Of a stretch of DNA of 32,176 nt, positions 14,276-22,910 are shown one piece after another. The notes under the pieces were generated by a model. The model was given only the letters and a program-made list of their open reading frames with translations. It was not told the DNA's origin and did not search any database. Both the position numbers and the translations under genes were made by a program. How positions within the stretch are numbered: position 1 is the stretch's first letter; each line of letters starts with the position of its first letter. Origin of the DNA: Deltaproteobacteria bacterium (lineage in GTDB: Bacteria; Desulfobacterota; Desulfobacteria; Desulfobacterales; C00003060); the NCBI GenBank assembly GCA_019307135.1, contig JAFDKF010000029.1, forward strand, positions 1 to 32,176, written 5' to 3'.

Positions 14276-15565
14276 ATGAAGCAGTACGTCTCTGAAAAAC
14301 TATTTGTACAGGCCCAAAAGGTCATACCTGGTGGTGTGAACAGTCCTGTGCGCGCTTGCCGTTCAGTGGGCGCGAAACCTGTCTTTATCCACCGAGCCGA
14401 GGGCTCCAGGGTGTTCGATGCCGATGGCAATGCCTATATAGACTACATCGGTTCCTGGGGCCCCATGATCCTGGGGCACCGCCATCCTGATGTGATATCG
14501 GCTATCCAAGAGGTGATGGAGCGAGGAACCAGCTTTGGAGCTCCCACAGAACTTGAGACAGAACTGGCCGAGATGGTCATTGAAGCGGTTCCATCGGTAG
14601 AGATGGTCCGGATGGTCAACTCTGGCACCGAGGCCACCATGAGCGCCATTCGCCTGGCACGGGGCGTCACGGGGAGGGACTTGCTGATTAAGTTCGACGG
14701 TTGCTATCACGGCCACGCCGATACCCTCCTGGTAGCAGCAGGCTCCGGGGTGGCGACGCTGGGTATTCCCGGTAGCCCTGGTGTCCCTGAGGCGTTAGTG
14801 CAAAACACCCTTTCCTTTCCATACAACGACGCAGAGCGAGTAACCGACGTAGTTTCAAAAGAGGGCGACAACATTGCGGCCGTTATTGTTGAACCTGTAG
14901 CAGGAAACATGGGGCTTGTTCCGCCTGAGCCCGGGTTCTTAGAGACCTTGAGGGCCTTGACACAGGACCACGGGATCATTCTCATATTTGATGAGGTCAT
15001 GACAGGTTTCCGCGTAGCTTATGGTGGTGCTCAGGCCCTCTACGATCTCGTGCCGGATCTCACCTGCATGGGTAAGGTCATTGGGGGCGGACTCCCGGTA
15101 GGGGCATACGGCGGAAGGGAAGAGATCATGAAGAAAATTGCCCCTGAGGGCCCGGTCTATCAGGCCGGGACCCTTTCCGGCAACCCGCTGGCCATGGCAG
15201 CTGGAATCGCCACGTTGAAATGTCTGCAGCAGCCCGAGTTCTATGAAACCCTGGAAACCCGATCAGCCATGCTGGAGGCAGGGCTCAGGGAGGCTATTGA
15301 CAAGGCGCGACTGCCTGCAGTGATCAATCGTGTCGGTTCTATGCTGGGGCTCTTTTTCACTGAAAAGCGTGTTTCAAACTTTGCCGAAGCCCAGACAAGT
15401 GACCTGACGATGTTTGCCAAATATTTCAAAGGGATGCTGGAACGGGGCATCTACCTGGCCCCATCTCAATACGAGGCTCTTTTCGTCTCAAGTGCCCACA
15501 GTGAAGGGGACATCCAGGCGACGATCCTGGCAGCCAGAGAGGTTTTTGGTGCTTTAAGAATTTAG
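14276..15565 (+). CDS. hemL: Glutamate-1-semialdehyde 2,1-aminomutase
   Basis: PLP enzyme converting glutamate-1-semialdehyde to 5-aminolevulinate in the C5 route to haem, sirohaem and corrinoids. The 429 aa are the full family length. Seen: [10 protein letters not shown] near the start, [15 protein letters not shown] (115-129), [19 protein letters not shown] (237-246) and the Schiff-base Lys267 in [17 protein letters not shown]. The ATG follows a GGAGGG about 11 bases upstream. It is the first gene of a plus-strand block leading to atpZIBE; the 97-bp gap could hold a separate promoter. No anomalies. Confidence 0.97.
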   Translation: MKQYVSEKLFVQAQKVIPGGVNSPVRACRSVGAKPVFIHRAEGSRVFDADGNAYIDYIGSWGPMILGHRHPDVISAIQEVMERGTSFGAPTELETELAEMVIEAVPSVEMVRMVNSGTEATMSAIRLARGVTGRDLLIKFDGCYHGHADTLLVAAGSGVATLGIPGSPGVPEALVQNTLSFPYNDAERVTDVVSKEGDNIAAVIVEPVAGNMGLVPPEPGFLETLRALTQDHGIILIFDEVMTGFRVAYGGAQALYDLVPDLTCMGKVIGGGLPVGAYGGREEIMKKIAPEGPVYQAGTLSGNPLAMAAGIATLKCLQQPEFYETLETRSAMLEAGLREAIDKARLPAVINRVGSMLGLFFTEKRVSNFAEAQTSDLTMFAKYFKGMLERGIYLAPSQYEALFVSSAHSEGDIQATILAAREVFGALRI

Positions 15566-15568
15566 GGA

Positions 15569-15597
15569 TTGACTTGTAAACCATGATATGGTAGGAA
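15569..15597 (+). promoter_or_regulatory. Possible sigma-70-like promoter before atpZ
   Basis: TTGACT (15569-15574), 17 bases, then TAGGAA (15592-15597). The -35 is good and the -10 is weak. It sits in the only gap between hemL and atpZ. Tentative. Confidence 0.2.
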
Positions 15598-15662
15598 GCG
15601 CTTTATTCCTCAGAAGCCGGATATGTTGCACTGCACGGCCTTTTGGGTAAGCGCTCTTTGTC

Positions 15663-15881
15663 ATGAAAAAAGAGACCAAGAAACTGTTCAGGGAGCTATG
15701 GTATTACAGCAGCTTGAGCTTTTCCATTGCCCTGGCTATAGTAATCGGCCTGGCCATTGGATACTGGCTGGATACCCGGTATAATACCTCTCCGTTGCTC
15801 ACACTTGTCTTTCTTGGTCTTGGCATCATTGCTGGATTTCGCAATATATACCTGGCCATGAAAAAGAGCCAGAGACTGTAA
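15663..15881 (+). CDS. atpZ: AtpZ/AtpI-type small membrane protein of the F1Fo ATP synthase locus
   Basis: 72 aa with two transmembrane helices (about 15-35, FSIALAIVIGLAIGYWLD, and 43-62, LLTLVFLGLGIIAGF) joined by the short loop TRYNTSP, the typical AtpZ hairpin. Proteins of this kind are thought to assist Fo assembly or Mg2+/Ca2+ supply. The ribosome binding site is weak. It is followed by atpI, atpB and atpE on the same strand. Confidence 0.85.
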   Translation: MKKETKKLFRELWYYSSLSFSIALAIVIGLAIGYWLDTRYNTSPLLTLVFLGLGIIAGFRNIYLAMKKSQRL

Positions 15882-15898
15882 GAGAAAGACCTCAGGCT

Positions 15899-16285
15899 GT
15901 GCGTATAGAAAGGAGACTGCTCAGATTTATCACACTGACGAACTGGATCCTTTTCTGTACGGTGACTATTTCCGGCTTCATCCTGGCACCAGGGCCTTTT
16001 GCCTGGGGAATCCTGGCAGGCGGGCTCATCGTAACCATTAATTTTCAGCTTCTATACCGGTCCCTTAAAAAGGCTTTGACTCCGCCACATCTTGCCAAAC
16101 CCAGGGTGGTTCTGGGCAAATACTATATCCGTTTCCTGGCCAGTGCTTTGATTATATATGTACTCATAGCAGACCATTATGTAAATCCCCTGGGACTAAT
16201 CATCGGCCTTTCCGTCGTGGTTACGAGCATCTTCATAGCAACAGTTAATGAAATAAGGAAAATCATTTTCAAGGAGGCGGCGTGA
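15899..16285 (+). CDS. atpI: ATP synthase subunit I
   Basis: 128-aa membrane protein with four hydrophobic helices (around 10-30, 34-55, 75-95 and 98-118), the usual shape of AtpI, a chaperone-like factor that helps assemble the c-ring. It starts with GTG at 15899, 17 bp after atpZ, and ends one base before atpB, so it is tightly within the operon. The C-terminus carries an AAGGAGG that serves as the ribosome binding site of atpB. AtpI sequences are poorly conserved; identification rests on topology and context. Confidence 0.85.
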   Translation: MRIERRLLRFITLTNWILFCTVTISGFILAPGPFAWGILAGGLIVTINFQLLYRSLKKALTPPHLAKPRVVLGKYYIRFLASALIIYVLIADHYVNPLGLIIGLSVVVTSIFIATVNEIRKIIFKEAA

Positions 16286-16286
16286 T

Positions 16287-16976
16287 ATGGAACATCCAAT
16301 TCTTTTTTTAGTCTCACTATTTGACGCTATTGGCCTGGAACATTTCGCCCACCACTATCCCCACGTGATCTATTCGTGGTTTGTAATGCTTCTCCTGATA
16401 GTATTTGCGCTTCTTGCCGCCAAGGGGATCAGCATGATCCCTACCAAGGGGCAAAATGTTTTCGAGCTTATAATCGGAGGTATGGAAGAATTCGTTGTAG
16501 ACATTACAGGAGAGGAGGGCCGTCGCTTCTTTCCGATTCTTGCCACAGTCTTTATCTATATCTTTGTCTGCAATCTAATAGGCCTGGTTCCGGGATTCTT
16601 CCCGCCCACTGCTAGTGTTAATACGACCCTGTCTTGCGCTCTTGTTGTGGTCCCCTTCACCCATGTGATTGGCGTAATGTATCACGGGCCCAAGTACATC
16701 AAGCACTTTATGGGGCCCGTATGGTGGATGATACCCATCATATTGCCGATTGAACTGATCGGCCATGCAGCCCGGATCCTGTCGCTCACCATCCGTCTTT
16801 TTGGAAACATGGCGGGCCACGAGCTGGTTTTGGCTATTCTTTTTATGCTGGCGGGTGCTTTTTTTGCCCCGCTCCCCATCATGGCCCTTGGTATCTTTGT
16901 GTGCTTAGTTCAGGCATTTGTGTTCTTTTTGCTTTCCACTATGTATTTTGCTGGTGCAATGGAAGAAGCCCATTGA
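16287..16976 (+). CDS. atpB: ATP synthase Fo subunit a
   Basis: Stator channel subunit that carries ions to and from the c-ring in the inner membrane. Five to six transmembrane helices in 229 aa. The essential arginine is Arg170 in LSLTIRLFGNMAGHELVL. The N-terminal GLEHFAHHYPHVIYSW and the NLIGLVPGFFPPTA loop are also typical of deltaproteobacterial and related sequences. A strong AGGAGG precedes the ATG by about 10 bases. Spacing to atpE is 33 bp. Confidence 0.96.
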   Translation: MEHPILFLVSLFDAIGLEHFAHHYPHVIYSWFVMLLLIVFALLAAKGISMIPTKGQNVFELIIGGMEEFVVDITGEEGRRFFPILATVFIYIFVCNLIGLVPGFFPPTASVNTTLSCALVVVPFTHVIGVMYHGPKYIKHFMGPVWWMIPIILPIELIGHAARILSLTIRLFGNMAGHELVLAILFMLAGAFFAPLPIMALGIFVCLVQAFVFFLLSTMYFAGAMEEAH

Positions 16977-17009
16977 TATAAACATCTTAAAGTAAAGGAG
17001 GGAGAGTCT

Positions 17010-17387
17010 ATGTTTAAGAAGCTGTCGTTTTCCACTCTGGGGTCCGCGTTTTTCCTGCTTGCCCTTTCCACAGTAGCCTATGCTGCGGGTGACGAGGCAG
17101 CCATTGCCGGTCTGAAGTACTTTACGGTATCCGTATTTGCTGCAGGTATCGGTATTGGCATCTCATCCTTTGGAACCGGTATCGGCCAGGGCTATGCAAT
17201 CAGGGGTGCGGTTGAAGGTATTGCCAGGAACCCTGAGGCATCGGGCAAGGTAACCGTGACCATGCTGATTGGTCTGGCCATGGTTGAGTCCCTGTGTATC
17301 TATGCCCTGGTTATTGCCCTGATCCTTATCTACGCACATCCGCAGTCTTCAGCGATTGCAGATCTGTTTGCAAAAGTTGCTCATTAA
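17010..17387 (+). CDS. atpE: ATP synthase Fo subunit c
   Basis: Ring-forming proteolipid that carries the coupling ion. The protein has 125 aa, longer than the usual 75-90, because it begins with a signal-peptide-like segment (residues 1-25, ending STVAYA) before the two c-subunit helices. The ion site is Glu93 in helix 2 (MVESLCIY). The loop [13 protein letters not shown] is normal. Gln60 (GIGQGY), Ser94 and Tyr98 match positions that bind sodium in known Na+ c-rings. A good AAGGAGGGAG precedes the ATG. A strong terminator follows, and no atpFHAGDC genes come next, so the ATP synthase genes are split between loci. Confidence 0.96.
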   Translation: MFKKLSFSTLGSAFFLLALSTVAYAAGDEAAIAGLKYFTVSVFAAGIGIGISSFGTGIGQGYAIRGAVEGIARNPEASGKVTVTMLIGLAMVESLCIYALVIALILIYAHPQSSAIADLFAKVAH

Positions 17388-17403
17388 TTGATTGAGAAAA
17401 GAC

Positions 17404-17459
17404 GACAGGGTTGCCGTTGCCCCGCCTGCTGCAGGCGGTGGGCAACCCTGTCTCTTTCT
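17404..17459 (+). terminator. Rho-independent terminator of the atp operon
   Basis: GACAGGGTTGCC (17404-17415) and GGCAACCCTGTC (17441-17452) pair perfectly over 12 bp, with an inner CCGCCT/AGGCGG stem, followed by TCTTTCTT. It begins 17 bp after the atpE stop. Confidence 0.93.
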
Positions 17460-17542
17460 TACTTTGCTTTGAGCCCTTTCTTACAAAGCCTACCCACGGG
17501 ATTCACGCAATTTTCATACGTATGGACTGAAGAATTGCCACT

Positions 17543-18217
17543 ATGAAATCTGCGAAGATCCCTTCAGTCTCAATCACCCGCTTATCGCTTTATGCAAGAA
17601 GTCTTGAGCTGTTAGACGAGAAGGGCGTAGAAGTGGTCTCGTCTGTGCGCCTGGCCGACATCTGCGGCATTAATCCCGCACAGATCCGGAAGGATCTCGC
17701 CTACTTTGGTCAATTCGGGGTTAGGGGCGTCGGCTATTATGTGAAAGAACTTCTGTTTGAGATTAGAAAGATCCTCGGCCTGGACAGAGAATGGCGTTTG
17801 GGCTTGGTGGGGGTAGGAAATCTTGGCTGTGCCCTGTTAAGGCATGCCCAGTTTGAGAGTCACGGCTACACCTTTGTGGCAGCATTCGACAAAAAGCCAA
17901 AGAGAATCGGCATGAAAATTGGGGACGTAGAGGTCGCACCCTTGCAGGCCATGAATCGTCTGGTCAAGGAAAAGGGCATAGAGATCGGTGTAATTGCCGT
18001 AATGCCGGCATGGGCTCAGAAGGCTGCGGACATGCTGGTAAGGGCCGGCGTTTGCGGGATCCTGAATTTTGCACCCACCCAGCTCCGGTGCCCGGCTAAT
18101 GTCTTTGTCGAGAATGTGGATTTTAGCCTCAGGTTGAATGTCCTCCGTTACAGGATCACCTCACAAAGGTCACGGCGCCAGCGTACCCGTTCAAAACCGC
18201 CTCAGCGCCTTGCTTAG
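17543..18217 (+). CDS. rex: Redox-sensing transcriptional repressor Rex
   Basis: Homodimeric repressor that releases DNA when NADH/NAD+ rises, typically controlling fermentative, sulphate-reduction and ATP-synthase genes. 224 aa. N-terminal winged helix ([34 protein letters not shown], 44-65) then a Rossmann domain with VGVGNLG (89-95), [11 protein letters not shown] and the C-terminal swapped helix ([14 protein letters not shown]). The start ATG has a poor ribosome binding site. The palindrome CATACGTATG (17515-17524) just upstream could be an operator but is not a recognised Rex site. The last 27 bp overlap the end of convergent uvrA; the Arg/Pro-rich tail lies over that overlap. Confidence 0.96.
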   Translation: MKSAKIPSVSITRLSLYARSLELLDEKGVEVVSSVRLADICGINPAQIRKDLAYFGQFGVRGVGYYVKELLFEIRKILGLDREWRLGLVGVGNLGCALLRHAQFESHGYTFVAAFDKKPKRIGMKIGDVEVAPLQAMNRLVKEKGIEIGVIAVMPAWAQKAADMLVRAGVCGILNFAPTQLRCPANVFVENVDFSLRLNVLRYRITSQRSRRQRTRSKPPQRLA

Positions 18218-21013
18218 GAACCTGCCGGTGTGCGATGCCGGAAGTTGGGCAATCTTTTCAGGTGTACCACACCCCACTAGGTGACCGCCCTTATCTCCTC
18301 CTTCCGGCCCAAGGTCGATGATGTAATCGGCTGACTTGATGACATCCATGTTGTGCTCAATCACGATGATGGTATTGCCGGCATCCGTAAGCCGATCTAA
18401 GACCTCCAGGAGTTTCTGGATGTCGGCAAAATGGAGTCCTGTTGTGGGCTCATCAAGGATATAAACGGTTCTCCCTGTTGCCCGCTTGCCGAGCTCTTTT
18501 GATAACTTGACCCGCTGAGCCTCCCCGCCGGAAAGGGTGGTCGCTGGTTGTCCGAGGCGAACGTAGCCCAGACCAACATCTGCCAGCGTCTGAAGCCTGG
18601 TTCTTATCTTCTTGATCTTGCCAAAGAAGTCGAGGGCCTGGTCTACGGTCATGTCCAGCACCTCCGAGATATTCTTTCCCTTGTACCTGATATCGAGGGT
18701 CTCCCGGTTGTATCGCTTTCCCTGACATACATCGCACGTCACGTAGACATCAGGGAGAAAGTGCATCTCGATCTTGATAATTCCATCCCCGCGACACGCC
18801 TCGCACCGTCCTCCTTTCACGTTGAAGCTGAAGCGTCCAGGTTTATATCCGCGTGCCCTGGCCTCCGGGGTTCTGGAGAACAGGTCCCGGATGTCGGCAA
18901 ACACACCAGTGTAGGTGACTGGATTAGAACGTGGAGTTCGTCCGATCGGGGACTGGTCTACATTGATGACACCATCTATCTTTTCAAGGCCGGTCAGTCG
19001 CCTGTATTTTCCCACGGCTTTCCTGGAATGATAGAAGCGACGAGTCAGAGATCGATACAGCGTTTCAACGACCAGGGTCGATTTGCCCGAGCCCGACACC
19101 CCGGTGACGCATACAAAACATCCCAAAGGGAACCGAACTACAATATCTTTGAGGTTGTTGGCCGATGCCCCTTCCACGGCCATGTGGCCGTTTTTGATCG
19201 GACGGCGCTTTGCAGGCACCGGTATGGTTTTACGACCTGACAGATACTGACCGGTAACAGAGGTCTCGTGGTGAAGCAAAGCCTCGGGTGGCCCATTAAA
19301 TACAAGGTGTCCGCCATCGGCCCCGGCTCCGGGCCCCATATCAATCACATAGTCAGCCGAAAGGACTGTTTCTGCGTCATGCTCCACCACAAGAACCGTA
19401 TTTCCTATATCACGCATCTGTTTGAGAGTGCTAAGGAGTTTCTCGTTGTCCCGCTGGTGGAGCCCAATACTGGGTTCATCCAGGACATAGAGTACGCCGG
19501 TTAGCTTGGAACCGATCTGGGTGGCCAAGCGAATCCGCTGCCCCTCTCCGGCCGAAAGCGTGGCCGAAGCCCGATGGAGCGTCAAATAGCCTAGTCCCAC
19601 CTGGGTCAAAAAAAGGAGCCTTTCGGTGATCTCTTTCAGTATGGGATCTGCGACGACCCTGTCTCGAGGGCCGAGATGTATCGCCGTAAAAAAGTCAAGG
19701 AGGTCAGTGACTGAACGTTTGCACACCTGGTGGATGGATTCCCCGCCAACCTTTACTGCAAGGCTTTCTGGTTTGAGCCTTGCACCATGACACTCAGGAC
19801 ATGGCCGCATGTTCATAAACCGCTCAATCCCTTCACGGGCCTCGTGTGATCGGGTTTCCCTATAACGCCGTTCAAGGTTGGGAATAACCCCCTCAAAGGG
19901 TCTGGAGTAGGTATAGCGTTTGCCGTCCCGTTCAAGATAAAAGGGGATAGCCTTGCCCTTGGATCCATAAAGGAGGAGCCCTCTGAGGGCTTCGGGAAAT
20001 TCGTCGAAGGGCGTATGGATGTTCATGTGAAAGTGTCGGGTGATGGCGTCTAATACCTGATAGAAGTAGACCGAATGTCGATTTTCCCACGGGATAATCG
20101 CACCATCCCTTAGAGAAAGGGCAGGGTCAGGCACGATCAGGTCGGGGTCAAAGACCATCATGGAGCCGAGGCCGTTGCAGGCAGGGCAGGCCCCCTGGGG
20201 GCTATTAAAGGAGAAACTGGCGGGAGAGAATGGCGGATAGCTGATACCGCAAAGCATGCAGGCTGCCTTTTCACTAAAGATGAGTGGCTCGCCCTCCAAC
20301 AGGTCCACCGTGACCAGGCCTTCTGACTCCCCCATGGCAAGTTCGATAGAGTCGGCCAAACGATTCCGGACTGATTCTTTAACAATTAGACGGTCAACCA
20401 TGACCTCTATGCTATGCTCTATGTTCTTATCAAGTGAAACCGGTTCATCCAGGTCAAACGTCCTGCCATCCACCCTGACGCGAGCAAAGCCGTCCTTTTG
20501 CAGTCTTTGAAACAGCCCTTGATGGGTCCCCTTCTGACCAGTGACCACAGGAGACAGGATAATGACCTTGGTACCCGGCTTAAGGGCCAGGACTCGATCC
20601 ACGATCTCTTGGGTAGTCTGGGATGTAATGGGTTGGCCGCATTTGTGGCAATGGGGTTGGCCGATGCGGGCAAAGAGGAGTCGAAGATAATCGTAGATCT
20701 CAGTAACGGTGCCAACCGTAGAGCGGGGATTCTTGGTGATTGTCTTTTGCTCGATGGCGATGGCTGGGGCAAGGCCTTCGATGCTGTCCACATCCGGTTT
20801 GTCCATCTGCTCCAGAAACTGGCGAGCATAAGCTGAAAGTGACTCGACATATCGTCTCTGCCCTTCAGCGTAAAGCGTATCAAAGGCCAGAGTCGATTTG
20901 CCGGAGCCCGAAATACCGGTTATTACGACGAGTCGATTTCGAGGGATGTCGAGATCGATATTTTTGAGGTTATGCTGGCGCGCGCCGCGTACGGCGATCT
21001 TGTCTAAAGGCAT
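18191..21013 (-). CDS. uvrA: Excinuclease ABC subunit A
   Basis: DNA-damage recognition ATPase of nucleotide excision repair, working with UvrB. The start at 21013 ([20 protein letters not shown]) is chosen because UvrA proteins begin this way; the frame is open 109 codons further but that part is low-complexity repeat DNA. Two ABC modules: Walker A GISGSGKS (33-40) and GVSGSGKST in the second half, signatures [12 protein letters not shown] and [12 protein letters not shown], Walker [10 protein letters not shown] and ILDEPTTGL. Zinc modules CMLC...CPAC and CEAC...CDVC are intact. 940 aa, full length. Convergent with rex, overlapping by 27 bp. Confidence 0.97.
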   Translation of the reverse strand: MPLDKIAVRGARQHNLKNIDLDIPRNRLVVITGISGSGKSTLAFDTLYAEGQRRYVESLSAYARQFLEQMDKPDVDSIEGLAPAIAIEQKTITKNPRSTVGTVTEIYDYLRLLFARIGQPHCHKCGQPITSQTTQEIVDRVLALKPGTKVIILSPVVTGQKGTHQGLFQRLQKDGFARVRVDGRTFDLDEPVSLDKNIEHSIEVMVDRLIVKESVRNRLADSIELAMGESEGLVTVDLLEGEPLIFSEKAACMLCGISYPPFSPASFSFNSPQGACPACNGLGSMMVFDPDLIVPDPALSLRDGAIIPWENRHSVYFYQVLDAITRHFHMNIHTPFDEFPEALRGLLLYGSKGKAIPFYLERDGKRYTYSRPFEGVIPNLERRYRETRSHEAREGIERFMNMRPCPECHGARLKPESLAVKVGGESIHQVCKRSVTDLLDFFTAIHLGPRDRVVADPILKEITERLLFLTQVGLGYLTLHRASATLSAGEGQRIRLATQIGSKLTGVLYVLDEPSIGLHQRDNEKLLSTLKQMRDIGNTVLVVEHDAETVLSADYVIDMGPGAGADGGHLVFNGPPEALLHHETSVTGQYLSGRKTIPVPAKRRPIKNGHMAVEGASANNLKDIVVRFPLGCFVCVTGVSGSGKSTLVVETLYRSLTRRFYHSRKAVGKYRRLTGLEKIDGVINVDQSPIGRTPRSNPVTYTGVFADIRDLFSRTPEARARGYKPGRFSFNVKGGRCEACRGDGIIKIEMHFLPDVYVTCDVCQGKRYNRETLDIRYKGKNISEVLDMTVDQALDFFGKIKKIRTRLQTLADVGLGYVRLGQPATTLSGGEAQRVKLSKELGKRATGRTVYILDEPTTGLHFADIQKLLEVLDRLTDAGNTIIVIEHNMDVIKSADYIIDLGPEGGDKGGHLVGCGTPEKIAQLPASHTGRFLSKALRRF

Positions 21014-21659
21014 GGTTACTTTCAGTTTCCCGTTTGTGCTCTTAGCTCTGCTTCGCTCGGCAATTGGCCCGTCCTGGCGCGGGCGGGGTAAACCCGCCCC
21101 TACCTTACGTAGGGTCGGCTTTATGCCGACCGCTTCATTCTCACGACGGAGTAACTTAAGAATAATAAACTTTAAAACCTTATCCTGCAAGATGGAAAGC
21201 TTACTCCACAGGGCAGGCAAACCCAAGAAACACAACAAACTCAAGAAACTAGTTATCTCAAGGTCTTTTTCCTTGACCCTCATTGTATGGCCGCTATATC
21301 CTTTCGGGCCGGAGAGTGTGTTTATACTATACGCCGCCATAAATGGGGTTCTTAAAAATTCCGTGTAGTATCAGGTTTGAGCTATTGTTTGAGTAAATAC
21401 GAAATCCGAATATCGAAATCCGTACTGTTTTCAAGGCGTAAGCCGCAAACAAATCCGAATTTTCAAATTTCATAATGTTTAAAACTATAGAGCAGGTAAT
21501 TTCTTTTGAATTTTGGTAATTTGATATTGTTTCGTATTTCGTGCTTCGTGCTTCGTATTTCGGATTTGGCAACATATTGAGCACGGTCATGTTCATGAAT
21601 CAAAAAGCTCCTACTATGCCCGTTTAAAGTATAAGAGAAGCAAATGAAAGGGGGATCTT
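21014..21659. repeat. Repeat-filled intergenic region between uvrA and the 21660 gene
   Basis: No gene supported. GC-rich paired hairpins at 21071-21137 (GGCGGGGTAAACCCGCC; GTCGGCTTTATGCCGAC) form an inverted copy of sequence at 27047-27168. A 28-bp dispersed repeat lies at 21422-21449. Around it are the words ATACGAAATCCGAA (about 21398) and TTCGTATTTCGGATTT (about 21548) in inverted orientation. An upstream extension of the uvrA frame through this DNA is not protein-like. Confidence 0.6.
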
Positions 21660-21962
21660 GTGGCCATTGCAGAATTTAGCATCATTCCTATCGGAACTAA
21701 GTCCACCAGCCTAAGCAGCTATGTTGCAGCGTGCCTTAAGGTCCTGGAGGACTCTGACCTCACCTATGAAGTACATGGCATGGGCACCATCATAGAGGGG
21801 GCTCTCAAAGACCTCTTTGAGGTTATATTGAAGATGCATGAGGTGCCCTTTGAAGTCGGGGCACTTCGGGTTGTGACTTCTATCAAGATCGATGACAGAA
21901 GAGATAAAGAGGCGTCAGCCAAAAACAAGGTGAAAGCAGTATATCTCAGACGTAAATCGTAA
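21660..21962 (+). CDS. MTH1187/YkoF-like (DUF77) thiamine-binding-type protein
   Basis: 100-aa ferredoxin-like-fold protein of the family structurally known to bind thiamine or hydroxymethylpyrimidine. Seen: AEFSIIPIGTKSTSLSSYVA at the start, YEVHGMGTIIEG (about 39-50), then VTSIKIDDRRD near the end. GTG start at 21660 with GGGGGA just upstream. The physiological role in bacteria is unsettled: cofactor salvage or homeostasis are the usual guesses. It stands alone; the next gene begins 160 bp later after a word palindrome. Confidence 0.85.
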   Translation: MAIAEFSIIPIGTKSTSLSSYVAACLKVLEDSDLTYEVHGMGTIIEGALKDLFEVILKMHEVPFEVGALRVVTSIKIDDRRDKEASAKNKVKAVYLRRKS

Positions 21963-22048
21963 ACAGAATCTGGCATCCTTCATTCCTCGGTTTACACTTA
22001 TCAAGGATGCGGGCGCCAAGAGATAAGTTCTTTTGTTCGTACTTTTTG

Positions 22049-22119
22049 GTGTCAGGTTTCAGGTGTCAGGTACAAAAAACACTGAAACCTGAACACTGAA
22101 ACCTGAAACCTCAAACCTG
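22049..22119. repeat. Word palindrome (GTCAGG / CCTGA)
   Basis: GGTGTCAGGTTTCAGGTGTC and repeated TGAAACCTGAACACTGAAAC words form an imperfect inverted repeat around a short A-rich loop. It ends directly before the start of the methyltransferase gene and may influence its translation start. Confidence 0.75.
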
Positions 22120-22121
22120 GA

Positions 22122-22880
22122 GTGGTGAAAAAAAGTGTAAACTACTTTATGGCGAAAATGAAGGATGCCCAGAATCTTTTGAATCGCATGAATAGCACAA
22201 GCCAAAAAGGAGAGAGTGATCTCCTGAAAACCCTCCATCGGCAATACAATACCTACCCGACAGAGATTGCCGTGGCTGGCAAAAGGCTCAAATTTCTCCA
22301 GGCAAACGAAATCGAAGGTGCCCTTGATGGCGTTTGCCTGGGTGAAAGCGGTTCGGCCGAATTTCCCTTCTGGCTGAAAATATGGGAGGCCTCTGTTGTT
22401 TTGGCCAACTTCTTGTCTCACATTCCACAGGACGATAACAAGGAATGGCTCGAGGTGGGAGCCGGCATGGGGGTGGCTGGTATTTTTACAGCAGCCTTTG
22501 GGCACAAGATGACAATCACGGACCATAATGAGGACGCCATCAAGTTTGCCCGGGCGAACGCTACGTTAAACGGTCTGGAAAATATCGAGTTTGCCCTTTT
22601 GGACTGGACCCGGCCGACCGTTGCCAATCAGTACGACTACATTATCGGATCAGAGGTAATTTATAAGGAGGATCTCTTCGAGCCCCTTATGCACGTGTTT
22701 AAAAGCTTGCTGTTGCCCGGCGGAACCATTTTCCTGGCCGGGGATGTCAGAAGAAAATCACCCTTGAGGTTTTTCGATATGCTGAGGCGCGATTTCGAAA
22801 TTGAGAGAAGTTCTCACACCTTGCGAGCCCAGGACGAAGTCTATGTGATTGGTCTTTACAGGCTCCGTTTTCGCAAGTGA
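22122..22880 (+). CDS. SAM-dependent methyltransferase, METTL21-like (family 16)
   Basis: Class I methyltransferase. Binding motif I is LEVGAGMGVAG at about 110-120, followed by motif II ITDHNEDAIKFARAN and a DWTRP motif near 165 like the (D/E)xxY/DW motifs of protein-lysine methyltransferases. YIIGSEVIYKEDLFEPL and LLPGGTIFLAGDVRR complete the fold. It probably modifies a protein, but the substrate cannot be told. Start is uncertain: GTG at 22122 right after a repeat, or ATG at 22149 or 22158; none has a clear ribosome binding site. The stop is 30 bp before the histidine kinase start. Confidence 0.8.
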   Translation: MVKKSVNYFMAKMKDAQNLLNRMNSTSQKGESDLLKTLHRQYNTYPTEIAVAGKRLKFLQANEIEGALDGVCLGESGSAEFPFWLKIWEASVVLANFLSHIPQDDNKEWLEVGAGMGVAGIFTAAFGHKMTITDHNEDAIKFARANATLNGLENIEFALLDWTRPTVANQYDYIIGSEVIYKEDLFEPLMHVFKSLLLPGGTIFLAGDVRRKSPLRFFDMLRRDFEIERSSHTLRAQDEVYVIGLYRLRFRK

Positions 22881-22910
22881 GCAATTTGCTTGAACGGAAT
22901 AGAAAAACCA

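Noticed and set aside
21014..21340. 109-codon N-terminal extension of uvrA
   Set aside because: Encoded by intergenic repeat DNA; UvrA family proteins start at [15 protein letters not shown] sequence.
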